Assembly: GCA_016869075.1 (NCBI GenBank)
Contig: VGEY01000004.1
Location: 1 to 64,000, forward strand
Length of the DNA: 64,000 bases
Direction: 5' to 3'
Source of the DNA: Alphaproteobacteria bacterium
GTDB taxonomy: Bacteria > Pseudomonadota > Alphaproteobacteria > Paracaedibacterales > VGCI01
Shown piece by piece: positions 27,514-36,772 of this stretch. A program made the position numbers and the translations under genes. Within the stretch, counting starts at the first letter, position 1. The number at the start of each line of letters is the position of its first letter. The notes beneath the pieces are model-generated. The model had not been told where the DNA came from, searched no databases, and saw only the letters and a program-made list of their open reading frames with translations.

Positions 27514-27842
27514 TCTTCTTCCTCAAACAAAAAAACTGACAATATAGAAATAGTCTACACCTAATGCTATAAAATATTCCAGAACTAGATTTTGATAGTC
27601 CCAGCCCCTCCCAGCTTACCAGGAGGCTCTCTTTAAATAAATGGTATATCAAATCTCTGTAATCAAATAAAGTTTTATATGAGATTCATGCACTCTGCAG
27701 TAACCCATGCAACCCAAAGGAAGTCTAAAGTATTGGAAATATTGTGAAGATAAGGAAAAACCTATCCCAACAAAAAATGTCTGGGATAGGTTTTTTTAAT
27801 AAATAAGATAAAGAAATATATAAATTTTATAATTCTTTTCTT
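27514..27842. other. Intergenic gap between tolC and popZ
   Basis: Apart from the terminator at 27757-27797, the gap holds an imperfect GC-rich dyad around 27602-27634 (AGCCCCTCC against GGAGGCT) of unknown role. The popZ promoter must be on the minus strand here; I see no convincing box or small gene. Confidence 0.4.
27757..27797 (-). terminator. Bidirectional-looking terminator downstream of tolC
   Basis: A 9-bp perfect GC-containing stem (27761-27769 with 27782-27790), extended by A-T pairs, has a 12-nt loop and T-runs on both strands. It lies about 45 bp beyond the tolC stop. Confidence 0.85.
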
Positions 27843-29405
27843 TTACCAACTGTTCCTTACATCATTATAATGAATGTGTGGGTTGTAGGCTTTCACTTTC
27901 AATTTCATATCAAAAGCGTTCAAACGACCCATGTTTGCCAAAACACTATATGCGGATTCATAGTAACTTTGTTCAGCTCTTACAAGATTGAGCTGTGAGT
28001 TAACCAAATCACGTTGTGCGTTCAAAACATCCAACAAAATCTTTGAACCCACGAGCATTTCTTGACGTGTACCTTCAAGGCTTACCTCGTTTGATTTAAC
28101 CTGAATTCTATAATTTTGGACGTTGGCTTTAGCCGACAAATAGTTTTCCCAGGATTCAACAAGTTGCTTAACAATTTTACGGCGCGCCGTTTCTATGGCT
28201 ATACGACGTCCTTCTGCAATTTCTCTTAATTCTCGGCTCTTACCACGCGCAAGACCACCATTTTCATAAATAGGAATTTTTAAGTTAAGCGCCACGCGTT
28301 GAGCCGTCGTAAAGTCGTGGTTTTGTAAAACACCAAGCGCTGTCGTATTTGTACGCTGAAGCTGACCAGTTCTCTCTACAGCTCCTTCAACATCCAATTT
28401 TGGTAACAAATCAGCATCACTAACTTTAATGGCGTTGCGATCTGCTTTTTCTTGATAAAGAGCAGCGATAATTGCTGGGTTGTTCTTTTGTGCAATTTCA
28501 ATAGCCTCTTTGAGACCTCTTGGTAAGCTAAATGGCTCGCCTGGTTTTTTCAATTTACCAGGACGTGCACCAGTAACTTGCTCAAAATTAGCCTCAGCAG
28601 CAAGCAGCTGAGCTTCTGTTAATTCACGATCTGCAGTACCGCTGGCCAAGTTTGCTTCGGCTTGCGCAATACTTGTACGCGTTTCTTCACCAACGTTAAA
28701 TTTATCGCGCGTGGCCTCGAGTGTCTTTTTCAAAGCAAGCTCGTTACTGCGGCGGAATTCCAATTCAGCCGTTTTTGCAACAACACCGAAATAGGCTTGA
28801 ACCGTTGCAAACAAAACTTCGCGTTCCTTATCGAGCAACTGAGCACGTGCCGCCAATACAGAATTCTCAGCTTGGCAGGTACTTGCGATCGTTTTTCCAC
28901 CATTAAAGATATTCTGACTTACAGTAACGTTTGCCTGCGCAGTTGATTGGTTTAAACCACTTTGTGCTTGCAATTGAAGGCCACTGTTTGCAGTATCTTT
29001 GGTTGAACCAGAATAAATATTTTTCTCTCCACCAACTCTTGCATTTGCAACAACAGATGGGCGCCATCCTGCCAAAGCTTGAGGAACGCTTTCATCACGT
29101 GCTCTCACTTGTGCTTGGAGTTCTTTTAAATCTGTATTGTGGAGGTAAGCAGCTTCAAGAGCGCCTTGAATGGTTTCAACAGTCTTTCTGCGTTCTGGTT
29201 TGCGGGCACCTGCGACAGGATCGTACGCTGGGTATACCTCTTCTTGTAGAACGGCAGGCTTTGCTTCTGCATTTTTTTGCGCTGGCGCAGCTGCAGGCTT
29301 TGTTTCAGCAAGAATACCATCCATTGAAAATGGAGAAACAGAGAGTGCTAAACCTAGAATTCCATACTTTAAATTCCAACATACTTTTGGATTTTGATTT
29401 TTCAT
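27843..29405 (-). CDS. tolC: TolC-family outer membrane channel protein
   Basis: TolC forms a trimeric outer-membrane duct for RND pumps and type I secretion. The protein has a signal peptide ending near GILA, then two homologous OEP repeats: about 85-290 (QGALEAAYLHNTDLKELQAQVRA) and 310-500 (LKEAIEIAQKNNPAIIAA), each with long helices and beta strands such as VSQNIFNGGKTIAS and LKIPIYENGGLARG. I start at ATG 29405 (MKNQNPK), where AAAGGACC is about 7 bp upstream and a signal peptide begins; the frame is open 41 codons further. The PIMT-rhodanese-TolC-PopZ run is typical of alphaproteobacteria. It probably serves the RND pair at 8-12 kb. Confidence 0.93.
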   Translation of the reverse strand: MKNQNPKVCWNLKYGILGLALSVSPFSMDGILAETKPAAAPAQKNAEAKPAVLQEEVYPAYDPVAGARKPERRKTVETIQGALEAAYLHNTDLKELQAQVRARDESVPQALAGWRPSVVANARVGGEKNIYSGSTKDTANSGLQLQAQSGLNQSTAQANVTVSQNIFNGGKTIASTCQAENSVLAARAQLLDKEREVLFATVQAYFGVVAKTAELEFRRSNELALKKTLEATRDKFNVGEETRTSIAQAEANLASGTADRELTEAQLLAAEANFEQVTGARPGKLKKPGEPFSLPRGLKEAIEIAQKNNPAIIAALYQEKADRNAIKVSDADLLPKLDVEGAVERTGQLQRTNTTALGVLQNHDFTTAQRVALNLKIPIYENGGLARGKSRELREIAEGRRIAIETARRKIVKQLVESWENYLSAKANVQNYRIQVKSNEVSLEGTRQEMLVGSKILLDVLNAQRDLVNSQLNLVRAEQSYYESAYSVLANMGRLNAFDMKLKVKAYNPHIHYNDVRNSW

Positions 29406-29730
29406 TGTTCTGGTCCTTTTGTTAACGTTTAAGCTTTCTTCAGTCCTTATATTACTTGTCATCAAACCCTCCAACTTTGGCCATTTTGGGCGCTCCACTT
29501 GAAGAACACACCCTTCTCGTATACTCAAAGTTTCAAGTTACTAAGGTTAATAGATGGTTAAAAGTCCCAACAAAATTAAAATAATTTTACATTAAAGTTT
29601 TATATCTTTATTTCTCTCTCTTTTACAAGCGATTATTACCTTTTCAGCTGAGTTTAGAGTGAGAAAATAAGTAGATTTATTAAGAGATGTTGCAAAAAAA
29701 ACACGAAAATACTTAAAGACGTTAAAAGAA
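29406..29730. other. Gap upstream of tolC
   Basis: The 325 bp between tolC and the rhodanese gene is AT-rich and should hold the tolC promoter on the minus strand. No small gene or hairpin terminator was recognised. Confidence 0.4.
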
Positions 29731-30066
29731 TTAATATCGATTCATACTTGGATCGATCAATTCTGACCAAGCATGAATGCCTCCTTTAAGATTAAATATG
29801 TTCTTAAATCCATGTGACTTGAGAAACAAAGCTGCTTGCAAGCTGCGATACCCGTGGTGACATAAAGTGACAATGACACGCTCATCAGAGATCTTATCTA
29901 ACGCTTGAGACAAATGGGCGAGTGGGATATGAACACACGTGGGCAAAGAACAAATTTCTAATTCTTGAGCTTCTCGAACATCTAACACAAGAGGAGGGAG
30001 AGGCTGATCAAGTAATTCTTTTAATTGAAATGCCGTAATATTTTCAATTTGATGGCTGTTAGTCAT
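29731..30066 (-). CDS. Rhodanese-domain protein
   Basis: A single-domain rhodanese of 111 residues, which would carry sulfane sulfur on a cysteine persulfide. Landmarks are LVLDVREAQELEICSLPTCVHIPL (CH2A-like) and the active-site loop CHHGYRS with C69, then GGIHAWSELIDPS at the end. Its start codon overlaps the pcm stop (TAATG), so it is translationally coupled to pcm. Confidence 0.94.
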   Translation of the reverse strand: MTNSHQIENITAFQLKELLDQPLPPLVLDVREAQELEICSLPTCVHIPLAHLSQALDKISDERVIVTLCHHGYRSLQAALFLKSHGFKNIFNLKGGIHAWSELIDPSMNRY

Positions 30067-30749
30067 TACAAATGAAACTTCTCTTTTGGTTCAAATTCGG
30101 GTAAGTAAGAACAACTTGCATCAAACTTCTCATACTGTGTTAGTTGCTCACCAATTTTTATAATTAAAGTTCCTTTGCCAAATCCAAGTGGTTTTTTAAC
30201 AACTGTAACAAGGCGCCCCTGAGGCGCTAACTGCTGAAGCAAGAGGGATGGAATATAACTAACAGCCCCCTCAAGAAGAATAACATCATAGGGTGCCTCT
30301 TTAGGGTAACCAACACTTAAAGCACCCCCTATTATTTTAACATTGGAAATAATTTCCTCGGTCATATAGGCCTGGGCTTGCTTGAGCAAATTCTCATCAC
30401 ATTCTACACCAATGACGTATTTTGCCAATTTGGCAGTTAAGGCAAGACTATAGCCAGTTCCACTTCCAATCACTAAGACTTTTTCATGAGGAAGAATGTT
30501 AGAAATTTTGAGGAGCTTACCCAAAGTCAGAGGAGATAACATCCATCTTTTATGGTCTGGAGTGAGAGGCAAATCAGCATCGGAATAGACCAAGGACTGT
30601 GCGGATGGTGGGACAAAAGCTTCCTGGGGTACAGTTTCGAACGCAGTAATCAAATTAGGAGTATTAATTCCATTTGGTCGAAGCTGGCATGCAACCATGT
30701 TAGAACGAGCATGAGTTTTATCTTTTAACAGTCTTTCTGCAAATGGCAT
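30066..30749 (-). CDS. pcm: Protein-L-isoaspartate O-methyltransferase-type methyltransferase
   Basis: The alphaproteobacterial PIMT-like protein would methylate isoaspartyl residues in damaged proteins using SAM. N-terminal RSNMVACQLRPNGINTPNLITAFETVPQEAFVP is typical, and VLVIGSGTGYSLALTAKLAKYVIGVECDE is the SAM-binding motif I. The usual PIMT DG[YF]-type substrate loop after QLRPN is divergent, so substrate is uncertain. I start at codon 22 of the open frame (MPFAERLL, 30749; 227 residues). It overlaps the rhodanese gene by 1 bp. Confidence 0.88.
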   Translation of the reverse strand: MPFAERLLKDKTHARSNMVACQLRPNGINTPNLITAFETVPQEAFVPPSAQSLVYSDADLPLTPDHKRWMLSPLTLGKLLKISNILPHEKVLVIGSGTGYSLALTAKLAKYVIGVECDENLLKQAQAYMTEEIISNVKIIGGALSVGYPKEAPYDVILLEGAVSYIPSLLLQQLAPQGRLVTVVKKPLGFGKGTLIIKIGEQLTQYEKFDASCSYLPEFEPKEKFHL

Positions 30750-30859
30750 TGTATCTCTTCTTGACTGAAGGGTTATAACAGTACTATACGAGAAAAGAGA
30801 GCTAGAAAACATATTTAATTACTCAAGCTTAAATGAAAACTCCCTGGGAGTTTAGGCTT

Positions 30860-30933
30860 GGCCGGGTGGCAGAGTGGTCATGCAGAGGATTGCAAATCCT
30901 TGTACGTCGGTTCGATTCCGGTCCCGGCCTCCA
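30860..30933 (+). tRNA. tRNA-Cys (GCA)
   Basis: A 74-nt cloverleaf with acceptor GGCCGGG/CCCGGCC, discriminator T and encoded CCA. The anticodon loop TTGCAAA gives anticodon GCA, closed by GAGGA/TCCTT. The T arm contains GGTTCGATTCC. Confidence 0.96.
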
Positions 30934-31085
30934 AATTGTAGAGATAAATTTTAAAGCTTAATAAAACAACAAAGTCCATCTTATGGAGTATTGTCGTTTG
31001 CTCTATATCTTGCATATTTTCTAGTCAAATTCCAAAAATCGTGGTATTCAGACGTGTATACGTCATAGTGAAAGTTATAAAGCTA

Positions 31086-32837
31086 ATGAATGTTTTTCAT
31101 TTCTTTAAAGAAGCAATTTTAACGGTTGTTCAAACTTTAATTCAGGCTGGACATCTGCCAAGTGGTTTAGACTTGGAAAGAATTACCGTTGATCCTCCCA
31201 AAGAAACTGGACATGGAGACTTGGCAACAAATGCTGCTATGGTTTTAGCAAAACCCGCTGAAAAAAATCCCAAAGAACTTGCCAAGCTTATGGTTGAACA
31301 TTTTGAACAATTTGAGAATGTGCAGTCAGTTGAAATTGCTGGGCCAGGTTTCATTAACTTTGTACTAAAGCCAGAATTTTGGCAAAAGCGCCTTTTGGAT
31401 GTTTTGCAATCCGGCACCTCATACGGCGATGGCGTTATTGGTCACGCACAAAAAATCAATGTAGAATATGTTTCTGCAAATCCAACAGGACCTATGCATA
31501 CAGGCCATGGACGCAATGCTGTTTTGGGGGATGTTATTGCAGCCTTACTTCAAAAAGTCGGCTACGCTGTTTGCAGAGAGTATTATGTTAATGACGCAGG
31601 TGGGCAAATTGATGCTCTTGCGCGTTCAGTCTATTTGAGATACCGCGAAGCATTGGGACATCCCCTCCACGACTCTGATTTCCAAGAAGGAATGTACGGA
31701 GCAGATTATCTTATTCCTGTTGGCCAAGAACTTGCTACATTAAAGGGTGATTTGTGGGTTGATCAACCAGAAGCAACGTGGATAGAAGAAATACGTCGAT
31801 TCAGTGTAGATGCCATGATGAATCTCATTCGAAACGATTTAGAAGCTTTAGGCATTCACATGGATGTTTTTACATCAGAAAAAAAGCTTGTTGATGATGG
31901 TGCTGTTGAAAATGCTTTAAAAGTATTGGAAGAAAAAGGCGACCTTTATATAGGAACTCTTGAACGCCCAAAGGGGCACGATATAGGTGATTGGGAACCA
32001 CGACCACAAACACTCTTCAGAGCTACTGCCTATGGAGATGATGTCGACCGTCCTTTAAAAAAATCCGATGGAAGTTGGACCTATTTTGCTAGTGATATTG
32101 CTTATCACTTTGATAAATTTTGTCGTGGGTATACTCAAATGATTGATGTGCTGGGCGCCGATCATGGGGGGTATGTTAAACGTATACAAGCCGCAACAAG
32201 TGCTGTAACAAAAGGACAAGGACACGCAGAAGTTAAAACCTGCCAAATGGTCAACTTCCTTGACAACGGTGTTCCTCTAAAAATGTCAAAGCGCGCCGGA
32301 ACTTTTATTAAACTACGGGACGTCATAGATCGTGTGGGAAAAGATGTTACACGTTTTATTATGCTTACCCGGCGCAATGATATGGGCATTGATTTTGATT
32401 TTGCCAAAGTTATTGAGCAAACTAAAGATAATCCTGTTTTCTATGTACAATATGCTCATGCGCGCGTTCATTCCGTTTTACGCCATGGATTAGAACTCTT
32501 CCCAGGTTCTCTTGATGATTTGTCAAAAATAGACGTCACGCTCTTGACCGATGTATCAGAGTTAGAGATGATTAAACTATTAGCAAGTTGGCCAAGACAA
32601 GTAGAAGTTGCAGCTTTGGTTCGAGAGCCTCATCGGATTGCATATTTTTTGCAAGATGTAGCTGCGGCCTTTCATGGACTTTGGAATAAGGGGAAAGAAC
32701 AAACACATTTGAGATTTATTGATACAGAAAACCAAAAGATAACAACTTCACGATTGGCTTTAGCTAAAGGGACAGCAACAGTGATTGCATCCGGCTTAGC
32801 CTTATTTGGTATTATACCCCTTGAGGAGATGCGATAA
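31086..32837 (+). CDS. argS: Arginyl-tRNA synthetase
   Basis: ArgS charges tRNA-Arg. The class I signature appears as SANPTGPMHTGHGRNAV (HIGH equivalent HTGH) and KMSKRAG (KMSKS equivalent). An N-terminal Add1 domain (about 1-95) and the C-terminal DALR anticodon-binding domain (about 460-583) are intact. I start at ATG 31086 (MNVFHFFKEAIL); the open frame begins 15 codons earlier but those residues do not fit the family. The argS-SPOR-nagZ order is typical of alphaproteobacteria. Confidence 0.96.
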   Translation: MNVFHFFKEAILTVVQTLIQAGHLPSGLDLERITVDPPKETGHGDLATNAAMVLAKPAEKNPKELAKLMVEHFEQFENVQSVEIAGPGFINFVLKPEFWQKRLLDVLQSGTSYGDGVIGHAQKINVEYVSANPTGPMHTGHGRNAVLGDVIAALLQKVGYAVCREYYVNDAGGQIDALARSVYLRYREALGHPLHDSDFQEGMYGADYLIPVGQELATLKGDLWVDQPEATWIEEIRRFSVDAMMNLIRNDLEALGIHMDVFTSEKKLVDDGAVENALKVLEEKGDLYIGTLERPKGHDIGDWEPRPQTLFRATAYGDDVDRPLKKSDGSWTYFASDIAYHFDKFCRGYTQMIDVLGADHGGYVKRIQAATSAVTKGQGHAEVKTCQMVNFLDNGVPLKMSKRAGTFIKLRDVIDRVGKDVTRFIMLTRRNDMGIDFDFAKVIEQTKDNPVFYVQYAHARVHSVLRHGLELFPGSLDDLSKIDVTLLTDVSELEMIKLLASWPRQVEVAALVREPHRIAYFLQDVAAAFHGLWNKGKEQTHLRFIDTENQKITTSRLALAKGTATVIASGLALFGIIPLEEMR

Positions 32838-34145
32838 ATGTCACAGTTTATTCCTCGATTTCAATCACCTGCTTCGCGAGCTCAAAAAAGAGATACTGAA
32901 ATGCAGTTACGCACTTCCCCCCAGTCATATTCTCAAGAGGACATGGACGCTTCTCATTTTAGACGCCAACAAGAATCGCAGAGAATTAAAAATTTGTCAT
33001 TTTGGGATAATTCTGATGAAGACAACCATGATGAGGAAGAGTGGTCTGATCGTCAAACTCCAACACCCTTTATCCTTGCTATCATAATTTTAGTCATTGC
33101 CAGTACTCTTCTCTGGTTTATATTTCAATGGGCTTCAGGTGAAAGTTCGTCTACGCCGCCTGTCATTTCTGCTGATACCAGTCCCTTTAAAGTTCGTCCA
33201 GAAAATCCGGGTGGAATGATGATCCCTCATCAAGACAAATTAATCTATGGACGTCTCAGCCAAAACGCCTCTCAACCTGTTGAACGTTTATTGCCGCCCC
33301 CTGAACAACCTATTGTGCAACCTCCTATGGCTCATCCTCAACAGCAAGCTTATCCTCAAGGTCAAGGTTATGCACCACCCCCTCAGGCTTATCCATCACA
33401 ACAGATGCCGAACACACAGCACTCTCCAAGAGATCCATATGGGCAACAGGCCTATCCACCTGTCCAAAATCAGCCTCTTTACCCTCAACAAACTCAACAG
33501 CCATATGCGCAGCAGCAACCCCCCTATCCTCAAACGCAGACCCCTTATCCTCAAGGGCCACAACCTGCGTACCAAGGACAACCTTCTTATGCACCAAATC
33601 CACAATATCCTTATGGATCTTCACCGCCAATGCCATCAGTTGGCATGCCTCCATTGCCCCTATCTACCCCTCAGTCGGGAATCGATCCAGCTGTTACCGA
33701 AATGCCAAAACACTCAACCGTAGAGGAAATAAAGCCAGCCTCAGACGAAGAGGATACATCCAATGCCTTGCAAGACGGAGCAAAGGAACTCGATCAACTT
33801 ATTGCGCGGGAAATTGAAAAACCGACCAAAAAGGAATCTAAGAAGAGCTCTTCTAAACCCATGACAACCTCTACAATTGACCCGCACAAATACAAAGCTC
33901 AAATTGCTTCTTTACCTTCTCGCGCAATGGCCGAACAAGAAATGAAACGGCTACGCACAAACCATGGATCCTTCTTTGATAAGAAACCCTGGAACATTCA
34001 AAAAGTAGAGTTAGGGCCTGATCGTGGAACCACATACCGTCTCATCATCGGATCATTCCCCAACCATGGAGCAATTACAAAGTTTTGTAAAAAATTGCGT
34101 TCAGAAAAAATTGGATGTCTTATCATTGCTCCAGAGAATGAATAG
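32838..34145 (+). CDS. SPOR-domain membrane protein with Tyr/Pro/Gln-rich region
   Basis: The 435-residue protein has a cytoplasmic N-terminus (1-75), one transmembrane helix (about 76-98, PFILAIIILVIASTLLWF), a long Pro/Gln/Tyr-rich low-complexity region (about 155-270, with repeated AYPQ and PQGQ units) and a C-terminal SPOR domain (about 350-433, YKAQIASLPSRAMAEQEMKRL). SPOR domains bind denuded peptidoglycan at division sites. It begins immediately after the argS stop and leads into nagZ, consistent with a cell-wall role. Confidence 0.9.
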   Translation: MSQFIPRFQSPASRAQKRDTEMQLRTSPQSYSQEDMDASHFRRQQESQRIKNLSFWDNSDEDNHDEEEWSDRQTPTPFILAIIILVIASTLLWFIFQWASGESSSTPPVISADTSPFKVRPENPGGMMIPHQDKLIYGRLSQNASQPVERLLPPPEQPIVQPPMAHPQQQAYPQGQGYAPPPQAYPSQQMPNTQHSPRDPYGQQAYPPVQNQPLYPQQTQQPYAQQQPPYPQTQTPYPQGPQPAYQGQPSYAPNPQYPYGSSPPMPSVGMPPLPLSTPQSGIDPAVTEMPKHSTVEEIKPASDEEDTSNALQDGAKELDQLIAREIEKPTKKESKKSSSKPMTTSTIDPHKYKAQIASLPSRAMAEQEMKRLRTNHGSFFDKKPWNIQKVELGPDRGTTYRLIIGSFPNHGAITKFCKKLRSEKIGCLIIAPENE

Positions 34146-34156
34146 GAAAATACAGA

Positions 34157-35227
34157 ATGTCTAACCCAAAGGCCGTTATTTTCGGTTGTCAGACGACGAA
34201 CTTACTCCCAGAAGAGAAGGCTTTTTTTCAACGAACAAATCCTTTGGGTTTTATTTTATTTGCACGCAATTGTGAAACACCAGAACAAATAAAACTTCTC
34301 GTCAATGATCTTCGCAAATCTGTGAAGCGCCCTGATGCTCCGATTTTAATTGATCAAGAAGGTGGGCGCGTAAATCGTTTAGTTTCTCCACACTGGCGCG
34401 TTCCTCCGTCAGCTGGAACTTTCGGCATGATGGCTGAAGAAGATCCAGAAAAAGCAAGTTGGTGCTCCAGAGCAAATGCATGGCTTATAGGAAAAGAACT
34501 TCACCATCTTGGTATTAATGTAAATTGTGCCCCTGTTGTTGATGTTTTACATAAAATGACACACCCCATTATTGGGGATCGAGCGTTTAGTTACCACCCG
34601 GAAGTCGTCGCAACTTTAGCCTTACAAGCAATTAAAGGATATCAAGAAGCAGGCATCATTTCTGTCATCAAACATATACCGGGTCATGGGCAAGCCATGG
34701 TTGATAGTCATGAAAAACTTCCCATTGTCCCCGCTCCTTTGGAAAATCTTGGCTCAACAGATTTTGAAGCATTTCGTCAAGTCTGTCAGTACTTTAAAAG
34801 AAGTACTGATATAATTCCTTGGGCAATGACGGCTCATGTCGTTTACAGTGCCATCGACCCTTCAGCCCCCGCAACCCAATCCTCCTTAGTTATCGACAGT
34901 GTCATCCGTAATCATATTGGCTTTGCAGGTTTTCTCATCAGCGATTGCTTAACAATGAAAGCTCTGGAAGGAAATTTAGGAACGCGCGCCAAGAAATCTT
35001 TAGAAGCAGGATGTGATGCTGTTCTCCACTGTAACGGTGTTTTAGAAGAAATGATTGAAGTAGCAGCACAAACGCCCCCTTTGAAAAGTGATTCAATAAG
35101 ACGCCTGAACCGCAGCATCATTCTGCCCCAAATGTCCCAATCATTTGAGTCAGAAGAAAAAACTCTTATGCTCTTAAATCAAAATCTTCGATTAGAAGGC
35201 TTACTCTCCCAAGCAGAAAGGTTATAA
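34157..35227 (+). CDS. nagZ: Beta-N-acetylhexosaminidase NagZ
   Basis: NagZ (glycoside hydrolase family 3) removes GlcNAc from muropeptides during cell-wall recycling in the cytoplasm. The family motif KHIPGHG followed by DSHEKLP marks the catalytic loop (about 175-190), LIDQEGGRVNRL lies near residue 72, and the catalytic aspartate is expected in FLISDCLTMKAL. At 356 residues the length is normal. In many alphaproteobacteria scpA and scpB follow; here an M50 protease gene follows after 4 bp. Confidence 0.95.
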   Translation: MSNPKAVIFGCQTTNLLPEEKAFFQRTNPLGFILFARNCETPEQIKLLVNDLRKSVKRPDAPILIDQEGGRVNRLVSPHWRVPPSAGTFGMMAEEDPEKASWCSRANAWLIGKELHHLGINVNCAPVVDVLHKMTHPIIGDRAFSYHPEVVATLALQAIKGYQEAGIISVIKHIPGHGQAMVDSHEKLPIVPAPLENLGSTDFEAFRQVCQYFKRSTDIIPWAMTAHVVYSAIDPSAPATQSSLVIDSVIRNHIGFAGFLISDCLTMKALEGNLGTRAKKSLEAGCDAVLHCNGVLEEMIEVAAQTPPLKSDSIRRLNRSIILPQMSQSFESEEKTLMLLNQNLRLEGLLSQAERL

Positions 35228-35231
35228 ATAT

Positions 35232-35903
35232 ATGTTTTCCCAATCAGGACTTGAAATCATTGCCTTCCTTATTGCATTAATCCTTGCAATTACTTTTCAT
35301 GAAGCAGCTCATGGCTTTGTCGCTCGATTATTTGGTGACAAAACAGCGACACGATTAGGACGTGTTACTTTGAATCCTTTTAAGCACATTGATCCCTTAG
35401 GAACCATAATCTTACCTGGATTCATGCTTATTTCAGGAACTCCTTTTATGTTTGGATATGCCAAACCAGTGCCTGTTATGTTTGAGTACTTACATCCTCA
35501 ACGTCTTGGCATGATTTTGGTAGCAGCCGCCGGTCCAGGAGCTAATTTATTTCTTGCTTGGGTTGCCGCCATGCTCCTCCATATTAATCCCGGGGTTGCA
35601 TCTTTAGGGAATAAAATCTTGAGAAAATCCATTGGTTTTAATATTGTATTGGCTATTTTTAATATGCTTCCAATCCCTCCTTTGGATGGAGGACGCGTTG
35701 CTGTAGGCCTTCTTCCTAGATTCTTAAGTGCGCCTCTTGCGCGTATTGAACCTTTTGGTTTTCTTATTGTGCTTGCCCTTATAATATTGCCGAGTCTTGT
35801 CTTACAACCCATGGGAATTTACTTTTCACCTCTTAATTCCATTATGGTGCCTGCTGTTCAATTTTTAACAAATCTTGTTCTCACCTTAAGTGGACAAGGG
35901 TAA
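35232..35903 (+). CDS. Site-2-protease-like (M50) membrane metalloprotease
   Basis: The 223-residue integral membrane protein carries the zinc motif HEAAH (about residues 23-27, TFHEAAHGFVARLFGD) and the second motif NMLPIPPLDGGRV, where the aspartate is a zinc ligand. Four to six hydrophobic segments surround these. It belongs to the short rhomboid-like FwdE/SpoIVFB group without PDZ domains; its substrate is unknown. It is co-directional with nagZ with 4 bp between. Confidence 0.92.
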   Translation: MFSQSGLEIIAFLIALILAITFHEAAHGFVARLFGDKTATRLGRVTLNPFKHIDPLGTIILPGFMLISGTPFMFGYAKPVPVMFEYLHPQRLGMILVAAAGPGANLFLAWVAAMLLHINPGVASLGNKILRKSIGFNIVLAIFNMLPIPPLDGGRVAVGLLPRFLSAPLARIEPFGFLIVLALIILPSLVLQPMGIYFSPLNSIMVPAVQFLTNLVLTLSGQG

Positions 35904-36030
35904 ACAAGGTCAATTATTGACTTGGACGAGTTGACTCAGAAGCAAAGTGTCATTTTGCCACATATTTTTTTTACCTATAATCTTTAAAAAAATAGGTAAC
36001 ACTCCATCTTTATGTAAGGACTGCCGAATA

Positions 36031-36474
36031 ATGAACATTAAAAAATGTCTCTTTTTTGTTTTGTTTTTTGTTATACTCACCCCTCTCAACTCGGCATGCC
36101 CTCCCATAACCATTGGGGATATTACCATCGGACATCGTTGGGTTCGCCCCTCATCAGGCCCAAATACTGCTGCTTATGTAACCATTACGAATACGGGCAG
36201 TGAGCCAGATAAATTAAGGCGTGTTGAGTGCCTCGAAGCCACAACAGTAGAGTTACACGACAACATTAATATAAATGGCGTCATGAGAATGCAACCAGTC
36301 CAATTTATTGAAATTGGAAAAGAGAAGGTCGTGTTACAACCAGGTGGATTACACATTATGTTGATGAATTTAAAACCTGCTTTCCAAAAGCTCCAAAATG
36401 TTACCTTAACGCTTCATTTTGAAAAGGCAGGTTCTGTGCGTGTTGATTTTCCCGTGAAGCAACCAGCGGGTTAA
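36031..36474 (+). CDS. Periplasmic copper chaperone, PCu(A)C family
   Basis: PCu(A)C proteins deliver Cu(I) to the CuA site of cytochrome oxidase. The 147-residue protein has a signal peptide (1-20) and the metal motif H-x10-M-x21-HxM pattern: VELHDNININGVMRMQ, then LQPGGLHIMLMNL. I start at ATG 36031 (MNIKKCLFF), where a typical signal peptide begins; the frame is open 28 codons further upstream. No SenC/Cox genes are adjacent. Confidence 0.93.
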   Translation: MNIKKCLFFVLFFVILTPLNSACPPITIGDITIGHRWVRPSSGPNTAAYVTITNTGSEPDKLRRVECLEATTVELHDNININGVMRMQPVQFIEIGKEKVVLQPGGLHIMLMNLKPAFQKLQNVTLTLHFEKAGSVRVDFPVKQPAG

Positions 36475-36588
36475 TATAAAAATACAACCTTTTATGGTTT
36501 TGTAGATTTTTGCGGAAAAAGGTGGGTTATTAAAAGGGCATTTCTGATTTCTGTTATAAATCAATCGTTAATAGTGCTTCTATGAAAA

Positions 36589-36639
36589 AACCCTAGCAAT
36601 TCTGCGCCTCTTGGCGCTATAAAAAAAGTTATTAGGGTT
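36589..36639 (+). other. Nested hairpin upstream of nrdJ
   Basis: An 8-bp outer stem (36589-36596 with 36632-36639, one G-T pair) encloses a 5-bp GC stem (36604-36608 with 36613-36617) with a TCTT loop. No U-tract follows on the plus strand. I looked for a B12-box and did not find one, so this is not a recognisable cobalamin riboswitch. Confidence 0.4.
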
Positions 36640-36705
36640 GTCCATTGATGCATGATTTAATACAAAAAACAAGACTGTTTTTTAGTAGGCTGATATGTTT
36701 TTTTA

Positions 36706-36753
36706 ACACAAGATGTTGTTGCCCAACCCAAAAATTAGAACTATATTTAGTAG
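36706..36753 (+). promoter_or_regulatory. Tandem NrdR boxes upstream of nrdJ
   Basis: Two 16-mers match the NrdR consensus (core CWATATNTWG). The site at 36738-36753 contains CTATATTTAG, a 10 of 10 core match. The site at 36706-36721 contains CAAGATGTTG, 9 of 10. They are 32 bp apart, close to three helical turns, the spacing known for NrdR pairs. They lie 20-67 bp before the nrdJ start, so NrdR repression of nrdJ in response to dATP/ATP is likely. Confidence 0.72.
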
Positions 36754-36772
36754 CACAAAGAGGATGTAACTG

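Noticed and set aside
27602-27634. GC-rich dyad in the tolC-popZ gap
   Set aside because: The pairing needs bulges and no functional context was found.
36475-36772. Cobalamin riboswitch before nrdJ
   Set aside because: A nested hairpin is present, but I found no B12-box sequence; NrdR boxes explain regulation better.
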